Assembly: GCA_022730285.1 (NCBI GenBank)
Contig: DZCQ01000005.1
Location: 1 to 23,326 of the forward strand
DNA: 23,326 nt
Origin: Flavobacterium psychrophilum
Lineage (GTDB): Bacteria > Bacteroidota > Bacteroidia > Flavobacteriales > Flavobacteriaceae
Reading direction: 5' to 3'
Of this stretch, positions 8,552 through 15,893 are shown in pieces. The notes beneath the pieces are model-generated. The model did not search any database and was not told the origin of the DNA. It worked only from the letters and a program-made list of their open reading frames with translations. Positions within the stretch are counted from its first letter, which is position 1. Every line of letters starts with the position of its first letter. Position numbers and translations under genes: made by a program.

Positions 8552-10033
8552 TTATAATTTCAAAAAATGAGAGGCATTTTTCCGAACAGAATCACACAAT
8601 AAAGTGTTCTCATTTAGTAATTCTCCGTATGAAGGAATAATTTCTTTTATCTTTTTTTGCCATTCTTCCGTATTGTATTCTTTTGGGAAACAACTTTCTA
8701 TTAGCTGCAACATGATAGAAACTGCCGTAGATGCCCCTGGCGATGCCCCCAACAAAGCTGCTAAAGAACCATCTTTGGACGTTATTACTTCTGTTCCAAA
8801 CTCTAAGGTTCCTTTTCCGACGCTATTTTTTTTAATAACTTGTACTCGTTGCCCAGCTTTTTCCAGTACCCAATCTTCTTCTTTTGCAGATGGAACATAT
8901 TCTTTTAAAGCATTTAATCTGTCAGCGTTAGACTGAAAAACTTGTTCTATCAGGTATTTTGTTAAAGGAATATTTTTAAAAGCAACTTGAATCATGGGTT
9001 TTATATTGTCTAATTGAATAGACTTAAATAAATCGCAATACGATCCTGTTTTTAAAAATTTAGTTGAAAATCCAGCGTATGGTCCAAATAACAATGCTTG
9101 TTTTCCATCAATTATTCGAGTATCAATGTGTGGAACTGACATAGGCGGCGCTCCAACCGATGCCTTGCCATATACCTTTGTGTGATGTTGTTTGATAACG
9201 TCTGGATTAATACATTTAAGCCATTGTCCTCCAACAGGAAAACCGCCAAAACCCTTCCCTTCTGGAATATTTGCTTTTTCTAGTAATAATAAAGATTCTC
9301 CTCCTGCCCCTATAAAAACAAACGATGTTTGTGTAATTTGTGTGCTATTTGAATTTAGATTCTTTGTTTTAACAGCCCATTTATTCCCTTTTTTAGTTAA
9401 ATTGCTAACTTCATGATTAAAATGAAGGCTCACCCCATCAAGACTTTCTAAGTGCTGAAACATGCTTCGGGTAAGATTGCCAAAATTAACATCGGTGCCT
9501 AATTTCATATACGTTGCAGCAACAGGTTCGTTGTTTTTCCTGTCTTTCATAACTAGCGGAGCCCAGTTTTCGATAGTCTTAAAATCTTCAGAATATTCCA
9601 TTTCTTTAAATAAATGAAATTCATGCAAGGCTTGATGTCTTTTTTTTAGGAAAGATACATTTTTAGCTCCCCAAACAAAACTAAGATGTGGAACATTTTT
9701 GATAAAATTTTCTGGATTGGTAAGAATGTTTTTCTGCACTAAATAAGTCCAAAATTGCCTAGAAACTTCAAAGGATTCAGATATTTTAGTAGCTTTCAAT
9801 GTCTCGACAGAGCCATCTGCTAATTCAGGTGTATAGTTTAGTTCACAAAAAGCAGCATGACCAGTACCAGCATTATTCCAGGCATCAGAACTTTCTGCGG
9901 CAGCTCTATCTAGTCGCTCATATATTTGAATTTGTATATTTGGTTGTAATTCTTTTAATAGCATTCCTAGTGTAGCACTCATAATACCAGCTCCTATTAA
10001 AATTACATCTGTTTCTTGGTTTTTTGTATGCAT
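8552..10033 (-). CDS. mqo: Malate:quinone oxidoreductase
   Basis: This 493-residue FAD protein matches the normal length of Mqo (EC 1.1.5.4), a peripheral membrane enzyme that oxidises malate to oxaloacetate and passes electrons to the quinone pool. The N-terminal FAD-binding motif is GAGIMSATLG (14-23). It is followed by the diagnostic segments ERLDRAAAESSDAWNNAGTG, then HAAFCELNYTP, and later GGFPVGGQWL. C-terminal LGASPGAST is also typical. With MenB/MenA and PckA in this window it links the citric acid cycle to menaquinone and gluconeogenesis. It starts 8 bases after the ruvX stop and so probably shares the ruvX promoter at 10528-10557. It converges on the aminopeptidase gene. No defects are seen. 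Confidence 0.97.
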   Translation of the reverse strand: MHTKNQETDVILIGAGIMSATLGMLLKELQPNIQIQIYERLDRAAAESSDAWNNAGTGHAAFCELNYTPELADGSVETLKATKISESFEVSRQFWTYLVQKNILTNPENFIKNVPHLSFVWGAKNVSFLKKRHQALHEFHLFKEMEYSEDFKTIENWAPLVMKDRKNNEPVAATYMKLGTDVNFGNLTRSMFQHLESLDGVSLHFNHEVSNLTKKGNKWAVKTKNLNSNSTQITQTSFVFIGAGGESLLLLEKANIPEGKGFGGFPVGGQWLKCINPDVIKQHHTKVYGKASVGAPPMSVPHIDTRIIDGKQALLFGPYAGFSTKFLKTGSYCDLFKSIQLDNIKPMIQVAFKNIPLTKYLIEQVFQSNADRLNALKEYVPSAKEEDWVLEKAGQRVQVIKKNSVGKGTLEFGTEVITSKDGSLAALLGASPGASTAVSIMLQLIESCFPKEYNTEEWQKKIKEIIPSYGELLNENTLLCDSVRKNASHFLKL

Positions 10034-10041
10034 TTTGTTTT

Positions 10042-10452
10042 TTATTTTCTTGTCAAATAATCTTGTAGCATAATGGTTGCCGAAATTTCGTCTAGCAATG
10101 CTTTGTTTTTTCGTTGTTGTTTTTTTAGTCCACTTGTAATCATGGTTTGAAAAGCTATTTTAGAGGTAAACCGTTCATCTACTCTTTCCAATGGCATTTC
10201 TGGAAAGCTTTTCTGAAATTGTGTAATAAATAATTCAATTATCGTGGTGCTTTGCGATGGCTCTCCATTCATTTGTTTTGGCTCGCCTACAAGTACTTTT
10301 TCAACCTTTTCTTTTAAAAAATAATTTTGTAAAAAATCTATAACAATTTTTGAGTCCAATGTTGTTAGCCCAGATGCTATAATTTTCATTTCATCGGTAA
10401 TGGCAATTCCAGTACGTTTTAATCCATAATCTATAGCTAGAATTCTTGGCAT
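10042..10452 (-). CDS. ruvX: RuvX/YqgF family nuclease (pre-16S rRNA processing / putative Holliday junction resolvase)
   Basis: This 136-residue RNase H-fold protein is of normal length for RuvX/YqgF. The acidic catalytic set is present: D8 in AIDYGLKRTG, E57 in LVGEPKQMNG, and D121/E122 in LLDEISATIMLQ. VDERFTS (91-97) is the family signature. E. coli YqgF processes the 5' end of pre-16S rRNA; a Holliday junction resolvase role has been proposed from structure and from some bacterial work. It is the first gene of a two-gene unit with mqo. Upstream it is divergent from dapD across a 285-base spacer holding a good promoter for each direction. From memory, a ruvX-dapD neighbourhood is common in flavobacteria, whereas the coupling to mqo is less familiar to me. 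Confidence 0.95.
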   Translation of the reverse strand: MPRILAIDYGLKRTGIAITDEMKIIASGLTTLDSKIVIDFLQNYFLKEKVEKVLVGEPKQMNGEPSQSTTIIELFITQFQKSFPEMPLERVDERFTSKIAFQTMITSGLKKQQRKNKALLDEISATIMLQDYLTRK

Positions 10453-10527
10453 TTTTGTTGTTGTTTTTAACTTTAAATTAGTATAAAATTAAATTAGAAG
10501 TGTTTTTTAATATACTTATTTATTGTA

Positions 10528-10557
10528 CAAAGATACCTTATTGCTAAATATTTTCAA
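10528..10557 (-). promoter_or_regulatory. Bacteroidota promoter for ruvX-mqo
   Basis: On the minus strand TTG (10557-10555) is followed after 19 bases by TATCTTTG (10535-10528), an excellent match to TTG-N19-TAnnTTTG. The transcription start would be near 10521, giving a leader of roughly 70 bases before the ruvX ATG. Confidence 0.65.
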
Positions 10558-10578
10558 AATTTTTTCAAAAAGAAGTGA

Positions 10579-10618
10579 GCCACATTTTTACATCGATAGG
10601 CTAAGATGAATATGTGGC
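10579..10618. repeat. Inverted repeat in the ruvX/dapD divergent spacer
   Basis: GCCACAT at 10579-10585 is repeated in inverted form as ATGTGGC at 10612-10618, with 26 bases between. It sits between the two divergent promoters. It could be an operator or chance; with 7-base arms and a long loop it is weak. Apart from this and the two promoters, nothing else stands out in 10453-10737. Confidence 0.25.
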
Positions 10619-10711
10619 GTAATTTTGTTATATTTTGTGTTAAATAACGTCTAAATGGCTGGGTCACAAAATTGGTTTGTAAATCCATCTCTTTTGTTCC
10701 AAAATTTAAAT

Positions 10712-10719
10712 TATATTTG
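10712..10719 (+). promoter_or_regulatory. Candidate -7 element for dapD
   Basis: TATATTTG matches TAnnTTTG and lies 18 bases before the dapD ATG. The nearest upstream TTTG (10693-10696) is only 15 bases away, shorter than usual, so the -33 partner is uncertain. The leader would be very short. Confidence 0.5.
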
Positions 10720-10737
10720 TAAAAAATATTACAAAAA

Positions 10738-11553
10738 ATGACCAATCTACAATCTACAATAGAAAAAGCCTGGGAAAACCGTGCTTTATTGCAGGAAGAA
10801 TCTACAATTAGTGCAATAAAAGAAGTAATAAACCTCTTAGACTCTGGAGAATTACGAGTTGCCGAACCTACCAATGGAGGATGGCAAGTTAATGAATGGG
10901 TCAAGAAGGCAGTTGTGCTATATTTTCCTATCCAAAAAATGGAAACCCACGAGGTTGGGATCTTTGAATACCATGACAAAATGTTACTTAAAACAGGTTA
11001 TGCTGCAAAAGGAATTCGTGTAGTGCCTCCAGCTGTTGCTCGTTATGGTGCATATATTTCTAAAGGGGTAATTTTAATGCCTAGTTATGTAAATATTGGT
11101 GCTTATGTAGAGGAGGGAACTATGGTTGATACTTGGGCTACTGTTGGGAGTTGTGCTCAAATTGGAAAAAATGTGCATCTTTCTGGAGGTGTCGGAATAG
11201 GTGGGGTTTTAGAGCCACTGCAAGCCGCTCCTGTTATTATTGAAGATGGTGCTTTTATCGGCTCTCGATGTATTGTGGTAGAAGGTGTGCATGTTGGGAA
11301 AGAGGCAGTTTTAGGTGCTAATGTAGTGCTTACAGCTTCTACAAAAATTATAGATGTTACAGGTGAAAAACCGATAGAGATGAAAGGATTTGTGCCAGAG
11401 CGTTCGGTTGTAATTCCTGGAAGTTATACAAAAAGTTTTCCTGCTGGAGATTTTCAAGTGCCTTGTGCTCTAATTATAGGTAACCGAAAACCATCTACAG
11501 ATTTAAAAACAAGTTTAAACGATGCTTTAAGAGAATATAATGTAGCAGTTTAG
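10738..11553 (+). CDS. dapD: 2,3,4,5-tetrahydropyridine-2,6-dicarboxylate N-succinyltransferase
   Basis: This 271-residue protein is the normal length for DapD (EC 2.3.1.117), which transfers succinyl from succinyl-CoA to tetrahydrodipicolinate in the succinylase branch of lysine and diaminopimelate synthesis. Residues 1-100 form the helical N-terminal domain (AWENRALL, GWQVNEWVKKAVVLYF). Residues about 105-235 form a left-handed beta-helix of hexapeptide repeats with the family segments MVDTWATVGSCAQIG (D131 at the expected catalytic position), VGIGGVLEPLQAAP and IEDGAFIGSR. The organism therefore makes meso-diaminopimelate by succinylated intermediates. It has its own promoter and is followed after 36 bases by a glycosyltransferase gene, so the two may be co-transcribed, though no functional link beyond the cell envelope is evident. 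Confidence 0.97.
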   Translation: MTNLQSTIEKAWENRALLQEESTISAIKEVINLLDSGELRVAEPTNGGWQVNEWVKKAVVLYFPIQKMETHEVGIFEYHDKMLLKTGYAAKGIRVVPPAVARYGAYISKGVILMPSYVNIGAYVEEGTMVDTWATVGSCAQIGKNVHLSGGVGIGGVLEPLQAAPVIIEDGAFIGSRCIVVEGVHVGKEAVLGANVVLTASTKIIDVTGEKPIEMKGFVPERSVVIPGSYTKSFPAGDFQVPCALIIGNRKPSTDLKTSLNDALREYNVAV

Positions 11554-11589
11554 TGTGATTACTTTGTACACAAATCAAGAAATAACTAA

Positions 11590-12630
11590 ATGAAAATACT
11601 TGTAATTCAAAAAAAAAGAATTGGAGATGTATTAACTAGCACTATACTTTTAGAAGGATTGAAGGAAAAGTTTCCAAATTCAGAATTGCATTATTTAGTG
11701 TATGAAAATAGTCTTGCAGTAATTCAAAATAATCCATTTTTAGATAAAATAGTGGTACTTAGCGAAAAGGCAAGAAAGCAAACGTTTGGATTTATAAAGT
11801 TTTTATTCTCTATAAGAAAAGAACGATACGATGTTGTAGTAGATGCTTATGGAAAACCAAACAGTGTTATAATTGGTTGGTTTTCTGGTGCTAAAAAAAC
11901 AATTACTTTTGACAAACCATATTCTAAATTATTTTATTCTGATGTAATACACAGAAATGAGCTTTCTCAACATGGTGCCAGTACTGCTATTGAGCACAGA
12001 ATGAGCTTGCTAAAGCCATTAAATATCGATTTTAAATTAATAAAGCCGAAAATATTTTTAACAGAACAAGAAATATTTAATGCAAAAGCAACTTTAATCG
12101 AAAAAAAGATAAATTTAGCTATTCCATTAGTGATGATCAGTGTTGTTGGGAGTAGTCCCATTAAGACCTTTCCGTTGCAAAATATGGCAATAGTGGTACA
12201 AAATATTTGTAAGGATAGAGATATACAAGTATTATTCAACTATTTTCCACATCAACAAGAATTAGCAAAACAAGTTTACGAAATTTGTGATAGCAAAACA
12301 CAAAAAAAAATATTTTTAGATATCTATGAAAACGATTTGCGAAAATTTTTAGCAATTACAACTCATTGCAATGCATTAATTGGCAATGAAGGAGGTGCGA
12401 CAAATATGGCAAAAGCATTGAATATTCCTACTTTTACAATATTTGCAACAGGTGTTGTAAAAAACAGTTGGAATATTTTTGAGAATGAAACAACAAATGT
12501 TTCTGTTCATGTTCACGATTATGTTTCTCCAACAGTTGTTTCTTATACAGAATTAATAAACCTTTTTGTTCCTAGTTTGTTTCAAGACAAATTAAATTCT
12601 TTTTTAAACTTTAATTGTACTAAAAAATGA
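11590..12630 (+). CDS. Glycosyltransferase family 9 protein (heptosyltransferase-like)
   Basis: This 346-residue GT-B protein resembles ADP-heptose:LPS heptosyltransferases. The N-terminal KILVIQKKRIGDVLTSTILLEGLK carries the R-x-GD motif with D13. The C-terminal sugar-nucleotide region contains GNEGGATNMAKALNIPTFTIF (from residue 265), equivalent to the family D-S/T-G-x-x-H-x-A-A-A-x-x-x-P pattern, but Asn-Glu-Gly-Gly replaces the usual Asp-x-Gly-Pro/Ala and Asn replaces the common His, so donor choice may differ. Such enzymes extend the lipopolysaccharide core at the cytoplasmic face of the inner membrane. Its stop overlaps the start of the next glycosyltransferase (ATGA), a sign of translational coupling. 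The exact sugar and acceptor cannot be told from sequence. Confidence 0.88.
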   Translation: MKILVIQKKRIGDVLTSTILLEGLKEKFPNSELHYLVYENSLAVIQNNPFLDKIVVLSEKARKQTFGFIKFLFSIRKERYDVVVDAYGKPNSVIIGWFSGAKKTITFDKPYSKLFYSDVIHRNELSQHGASTAIEHRMSLLKPLNIDFKLIKPKIFLTEQEIFNAKATLIEKKINLAIPLVMISVVGSSPIKTFPLQNMAIVVQNICKDRDIQVLFNYFPHQQELAKQVYEICDSKTQKKIFLDIYENDLRKFLAITTHCNALIGNEGGATNMAKALNIPTFTIFATGVVKNSWNIFENETTNVSVHVHDYVSPTVVSYTELINLFVPSLFQDKLNSFLNFNCTKK

Positions 12631-13742
12631 ATATAGGATTTGATGCAAAAAGAATTTTTCATAACAAAACAGGACTGGGGAATTATAGTCGAGATTTAGT
12701 CCGAATTTTAAGTGCCTATTTTCCAGAAAACACCTATTCTTTATATAATCCTAAAAAAAGCAAAGAAATACTTTTTACTACAAACTCTTTGGTAGTTTCA
12801 GAAAAGCTTCCCGTTTTTCCTTTTTATCAAAAATTTTATAATCTATGGAGGCAAAAAGGAATAGTTACAGATTTAATTGCAGATAAAATAGAAATTTTTC
12901 ATGGATTATCTGGCGAAATTCCTTTGGGATTAGCTAAAAATAATGTAAAAAGTGTGGTTACCATACATGATTTAATTTTTATGCGATACCCAAATTTATA
13001 CTCTTTTTGGGATCGAAAAATACATTACTATAAATTTAAAAAAGCAGCAAAAAACGCGAATTTGGTTATCGCAATTAGTGAGCAGACCAAAGCCGACATT
13101 ATCACATATCTTAAAATTCCTGCTACTAAAATACAAGTAATATACCAAGGTTGCCAAGATGTGTTTAAGCAAAATTTCTCGACCCAAGAAATGGAAGGTG
13201 TTTCTGTGAAGTATAATTTACCAAAACAATTCATACTAAATGTAGGAACAATCGAGGAACGAAAAAACGCCTTACTAATTGTGAAAGCAATAAAGGATAT
13301 AGATACCAAATTAGTTTTAATAGGAAAACAAACGGCATATTCGAAGAAGATAAAAGAATATGCAAAGAAACACAATCTTCAAGATAGAATAGTTTTTTTA
13401 AGCGGATTGTCTAGCAAAGAACTAGCAATTACATATCAACTAGCAACTGTTTTTGTATATCCATCTATTTTTGAGGGCTTTGGGATTCCAATAATTGAGG
13501 CATTATTTTCTAAAACACCTGTTATTACAACCAATTCTGGTGTTTTTCCAGAAGCAGGAGGGGAAAATTCTATTTACATTGACCCAAAAAACGAGAAAGA
13601 TTTAGAGCATCAATTAAAAACACTTTTAAACGATAAAAATTTGCAAACTGAAATTGCAGAAAAAGGGTTTCAATTTGTTCAAAAATTTAACGATGTGTTA
13701 ATTGCAGAACAAGTCATGCAGTGTTACAAATCGTTGTTTTGA
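12627..13742 (+). CDS. Glycosyltransferase family 4 protein
   Basis: This 371-residue retaining GT-B enzyme has the GT4 hallmarks. The N-terminal acceptor domain contains NKTGLGNYSRDL. The donor domain has NVGTIEERKN (205-214, the R-K phosphate-binding motif) and the E-x7-E motif EGFGIPIIE with E283 and E291. Relatives are mannosyl- or other hexosyltransferases in LPS core, O-antigen or exopolysaccharide synthesis. No transmembrane segment or signal peptide is seen, so it works in the cytoplasm, probably on a lipid-linked acceptor. Its ATG overlaps the GT9 stop by four bases. Its 3' end overlaps the 3' end of the opposing GT2 gene by 19 bases. The family is certain and the substrate unknown. 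Confidence 0.92.
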   Translation: MNIGFDAKRIFHNKTGLGNYSRDLVRILSAYFPENTYSLYNPKKSKEILFTTNSLVVSEKLPVFPFYQKFYNLWRQKGIVTDLIADKIEIFHGLSGEIPLGLAKNNVKSVVTIHDLIFMRYPNLYSFWDRKIHYYKFKKAAKNANLVIAISEQTKADIITYLKIPATKIQVIYQGCQDVFKQNFSTQEMEGVSVKYNLPKQFILNVGTIEERKNALLIVKAIKDIDTKLVLIGKQTAYSKKIKEYAKKHNLQDRIVFLSGLSSKELAITYQLATVFVYPSIFEGFGIPIIEALFSKTPVITTNSGVFPEAGGENSIYIDPKNEKDLEHQLKTLLNDKNLQTEIAEKGFQFVQKFNDVLIAEQVMQCYKSLF

Positions 13743-14482
13743 TGCAAATCATACAGCGTTGCATATTTCACAAAACTACCAAAAGCCGAAAGCATACTCC
13801 ATACAAAACCTTGGTAGCCATTTAAAAAATTGCGTTGGATAAAATAAAATCGAATAAAATCGAATGGAAATTTTATAATCACCTTTCCTAATGATGTTTT
13901 TTTCCCTTTCTCGAATAAAAATTCGGCACTTAACAAAGAATATTTTAGCTGTTTTTGAATTGCTGTCGAAACAGTAAAAACAGTATAATGCAACATTTCA
14001 TTTTTTAAGACACCTATTTCTCCAGACACTTCTATCACTTCATGCACTTTATTTTCTACAAATTTTCCATAATTTTTATTAAACAAACGCAAAATAGACT
14101 TTTTGTTTTCGCTTCCAAATTTAAAGACCTTATGCAAGAAAACATGGGTTCGTGGTACTAGAAAGCCATGTTTTGTTTGGTTTTCAAAAACAACATCTTT
14201 TATTTCTTGAATTAAATTAGCAGAAAGCACTTCGTCTGCATCTAAGGACAGTACCCAATTATTTTTGGTTTGATTTAAAGCAAATTGCTTTTGTTTTCCA
14301 AAATTTTCAAATTTATTAAATACAACCTTTGCACCAAAATTTTCACATATTGTAACTGTGCTGTCTGTGCTGCCAGAATCTACGACCACAATTTCATCAC
14401 ACCAATCTAATTTTTCAAGGCATTTTGTTATAATCTTTTCTTCGTTATACGTTATTATAAATACCGAAATAGAATGTTTCAT
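13724..14482 (-). CDS. Glycosyltransferase family 2 protein (WaaE/KdtX-like)
   Basis: This inverting GT-A enzyme has about 252 residues. Just after the chosen start come ISVFIITYNEE, then EIVVVDSGSTDST and LSLDADEVLS (the DxD metal and nucleotide-sugar motif), the pattern of the LPS core beta-1,4-glucosyltransferase WaaE/KdtX group. An in-frame ATG 27 bases further upstream (14509) would add MYFSKKILV. I prefer the ATG at 14482 because the family begins within a few residues of the first strand, and because a near match to the Bacteroidota -7 box (TATTTTAG on the minus strand, 14499-14506) falls between the two. The C-terminal part (KVIIKFPFDFIRFYFIQRNFLNGYQG) may associate with the membrane. 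It converges on and overlaps the GT4 gene and is divergent from the DUF2853 gene. Confidence 0.9.
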   Translation of the reverse strand: MKHSISVFIITYNEEKIITKCLEKLDWCDEIVVVDSGSTDSTVTICENFGAKVVFNKFENFGKQKQFALNQTKNNWVLSLDADEVLSANLIQEIKDVVFENQTKHGFLVPRTHVFLHKVFKFGSENKKSILRLFNKNYGKFVENKVHEVIEVSGEIGVLKNEMLHYTVFTVSTAIQKQLKYSLLSAEFLFEKGKKTSLGKVIIKFPFDFIRFYFIQRNFLNGYQGFVWSMLSAFGSFVKYATLYDLHQNNDL

Positions 14483-14568
14483 GACCAATATTTTTTTGCT
14501 AAAATACATTTTTAATAAACAGACTATATAAATATTTTATTTTATTTTTAAGATGTATAAAAAAAATG

Positions 14569-14576
14569 TATCTTTG
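14569..14576 (+). promoter_or_regulatory. Bacteroidota -7 element for the DUF2853 gene
   Basis: TATCTTTG is a full match to TAnnTTTG, identical to the element in front of cvfB and of the last gene. The ATG follows 29 bases later. No clear TTG is seen about 20 bases upstream, so only the -7 part is supported. Confidence 0.5.
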
Positions 14577-14605
14577 GGTTTGTTAAACAATTAAACTATA
14601 AAAAG

Positions 14606-14950
14606 ATGAGTAAAAGAGAAGAATTAATTGCAGTGTATGCTGCAGATTTAAAAGAAAAATGTGGTGTAACTCCAGACATGGATTTGCTAACAAAAGTAAC
14701 TATTGGTTGTGGGCCATCTATCTACAATAAAGATGCTGCAACAGTTGCAGGAACACAACAGGCAGAATTAGATACTGTTAAAAACAATTTTTTAATTAAA
14801 AAATTAGGACTAACAGATAGTGCTGACCTTGACAAAGCAATAGATGCTGTTTTAGAAAAATACGGAAAATCTAACAAAAACAAATATAGAGCGGTTGTAT
14901 ATTATTTGCTAGCAGTACACTTCAAAAAAGAAAGTGTTTATAATAAATAA
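14606..14950 (+). CDS. DUF2853 family protein
   Basis: This is a 114-residue cytoplasmic protein of unknown function. I recognise it as DUF2853 from its start SKREELIAVYAADLKEKCGV, the central GPSIYNKDAATVAGT, and the C-terminal KNKYRAVVYYLLAVHF. It is probably mostly alpha-helical, with no signal peptide, membrane segment or metal-binding motif beyond isolated cysteines (C19 and the one in TIGCGPS). It is a one-gene unit: it has its own -7 element at 14569-14576 and a strong terminator at 14973-15002. From memory, members occur near menaquinone genes in flavobacteria, and cvfB-menB-menA follows here. That suggests conserved neighbourhood but not a function. Confidence 0.88.
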   Translation: MSKREELIAVYAADLKEKCGVTPDMDLLTKVTIGCGPSIYNKDAATVAGTQQAELDTVKNNFLIKKLGLTDSADLDKAIDAVLEKYGKSNKNKYRAVVYYLLAVHFKKESVYNK

Positions 14951-14972
14951 TAGCTACAAATTTACTTTAATG

Positions 14973-15002
14973 AAGCGTTTGCAATACAGCAAACGCTTTT
15001 TT
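14973..15002 (+). terminator. Rho-independent terminator after the DUF2853 gene
   Basis: A perfect 10-base stem, AAGCGTTTGC (14973-14982) and GCAAACGCTT (14989-14998), closes a 6-base loop, AATACA. The T run extends to 15002. It sits 22 bases after the stop codon and directly upstream of the cvfB promoter, cleanly separating the two units. Confidence 0.9.
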
Positions 15003-15003
15003 A

Positions 15004-15034
15004 TTGGTACAACTTTATAAACTTTGTATCTTTG
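15004..15034 (+). promoter_or_regulatory. Bacteroidota promoter for cvfB-menB-menA
   Basis: TTG (15004-15006) is followed after 20 bases by TATCTTTG (15027-15034), matching the Bacteroidota consensus in both boxes and spacing. Transcription should begin near 15040, leaving about 13 bases before the ATG at 15054. The promoter overlaps an alternative in-frame TTG at 15024, which therefore cannot be the translation start. Confidence 0.72.
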
Positions 15035-15053
15035 CCATTATATACAAAAAATT

Positions 15054-15893
15054 ATGATTGAAATAGGAAAATATAATACTCTTAAAATTGCTAGAATAAC
15101 AAAAGTTGGACTGTATTTAACAGACCAAGTAACCGATGTGCTTCTGCCAAATAAATATCTTCCACAAAATTATAAAATTGGAGACGATTTAGTTGTTTTC
15201 GTTTATTTAGATCACGAAGAAAGACCCGTAGCCACAACTTTAGAGCCATATATTCTACTTAATGAATTTTCTCTTTTACGAGTAAATTATGTCAATCAAC
15301 TAGGAGCTTTCCTTAATTGGGGAATGGAAAAAGATTTGTTTGTTCCTTTTAAAGAACAAGCTAGACCAATGGAACAAGGAAAAAGATATTTGGTTTATAT
15401 GTATTTAGATCCGAAATCTAACCGATTAGTTGCTTCCAGCAAAACGAATCAATTTTTAAACAATGAGAATCTAAGCGTAGAAGAAGGGGAAGAAGTAGAT
15501 TTAATAGTTTCCCATATTACAGAAGTTGGCATTAATGTTATTATAAACGAAAAACATAAAGGATTACTATACAAAAATGAAGTTTATGATGACGATTTAA
15601 GAACAGGCGATAGAATAGTTGGCTATATAAAGCATATTCGCCCAGACGGAAAAATTGACGTTTCTATACAAAAATTAGGTTTTGAAAAAGTAGAACCAAG
15701 TGCACAAATAATATTAGATGAGCTAAAAGCAAGCAGAGGATTTTTACGCTTAAATGACAATTCACACCCAGAAGACATTAAAACCGTTTTAAAAATGAGT
15801 AAAAAAACATTTAAAAAAGCAATTGGAACACTCTATAAAGAGAAAAAAATAGAAATTAAAGAAGACGGAATTTACCTAAGTAAAGAAATATAA
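15054..15893 (+). CDS. CvfB-like S1 RNA-binding protein
   Basis: This 279-residue protein contains several tandem S1/OB-like RNA-binding domains and a C-terminal winged helix, the layout of CvfB (conserved virulence factor B, YitL family). The first S1-like unit is at IEIGKYNTLKIARITKVGLYLT. A second covers LLRVNYVNQLGAFLNWGMEKDLFVPF. A third is VDLIVSHITEVGINVIINEKHKGLLYKNEV, followed by GYIKHIRPDGKIDVSIQKLG. The end, VLKMSKKTFKKAIGTLYKEKKIEI, is the winged helix. Proteins of this family bind RNA; the target is not known here. The start at 15054 fits the family N terminus and follows the promoter. The stop directly abuts the menB ATG, so the two genes are translationally coupled. Why an RNA-binding protein is fixed to menaquinone genes is unclear. 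Confidence 0.88.
   Translation: MIEIGKYNTLKIARITKVGLYLTDQVTDVLLPNKYLPQNYKIGDDLVVFVYLDHEERPVATTLEPYILLNEFSLLRVNYVNQLGAFLNWGMEKDLFVPFKEQARPMEQGKRYLVYMYLDPKSNRLVASSKTNQFLNNENLSVEEGEEVDLIVSHITEVGINVIINEKHKGLLYKNEVYDDDLRTGDRIVGYIKHIRPDGKIDVSIQKLGFEKVEPSAQIILDELKASRGFLRLNDNSHPEDIKTVLKMSKKTFKKAIGTLYKEKKIEIKEDGIYLSKEI

Noticed and set aside
10453..10737. Possible lysine riboswitch upstream of dapD
   Set aside because: The candidate dapD promoter leaves only a very short leader and I see no lysine-riboswitch core; the only structure is a weak 7-base inverted repeat.
10554..10979. Minus-strand open frame of 141 codons across the dapD start
   Set aside because: It is antisense to dapD and its promoter, has no recognisable motif, and the opposing frame is a clear conserved enzyme.
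13028..13375. Minus-strand open frame of 115 codons inside the GT4 gene
   Set aside because: It lies wholly within a well-supported coding region in the opposite sense; a shadow of A+T-rich codons.
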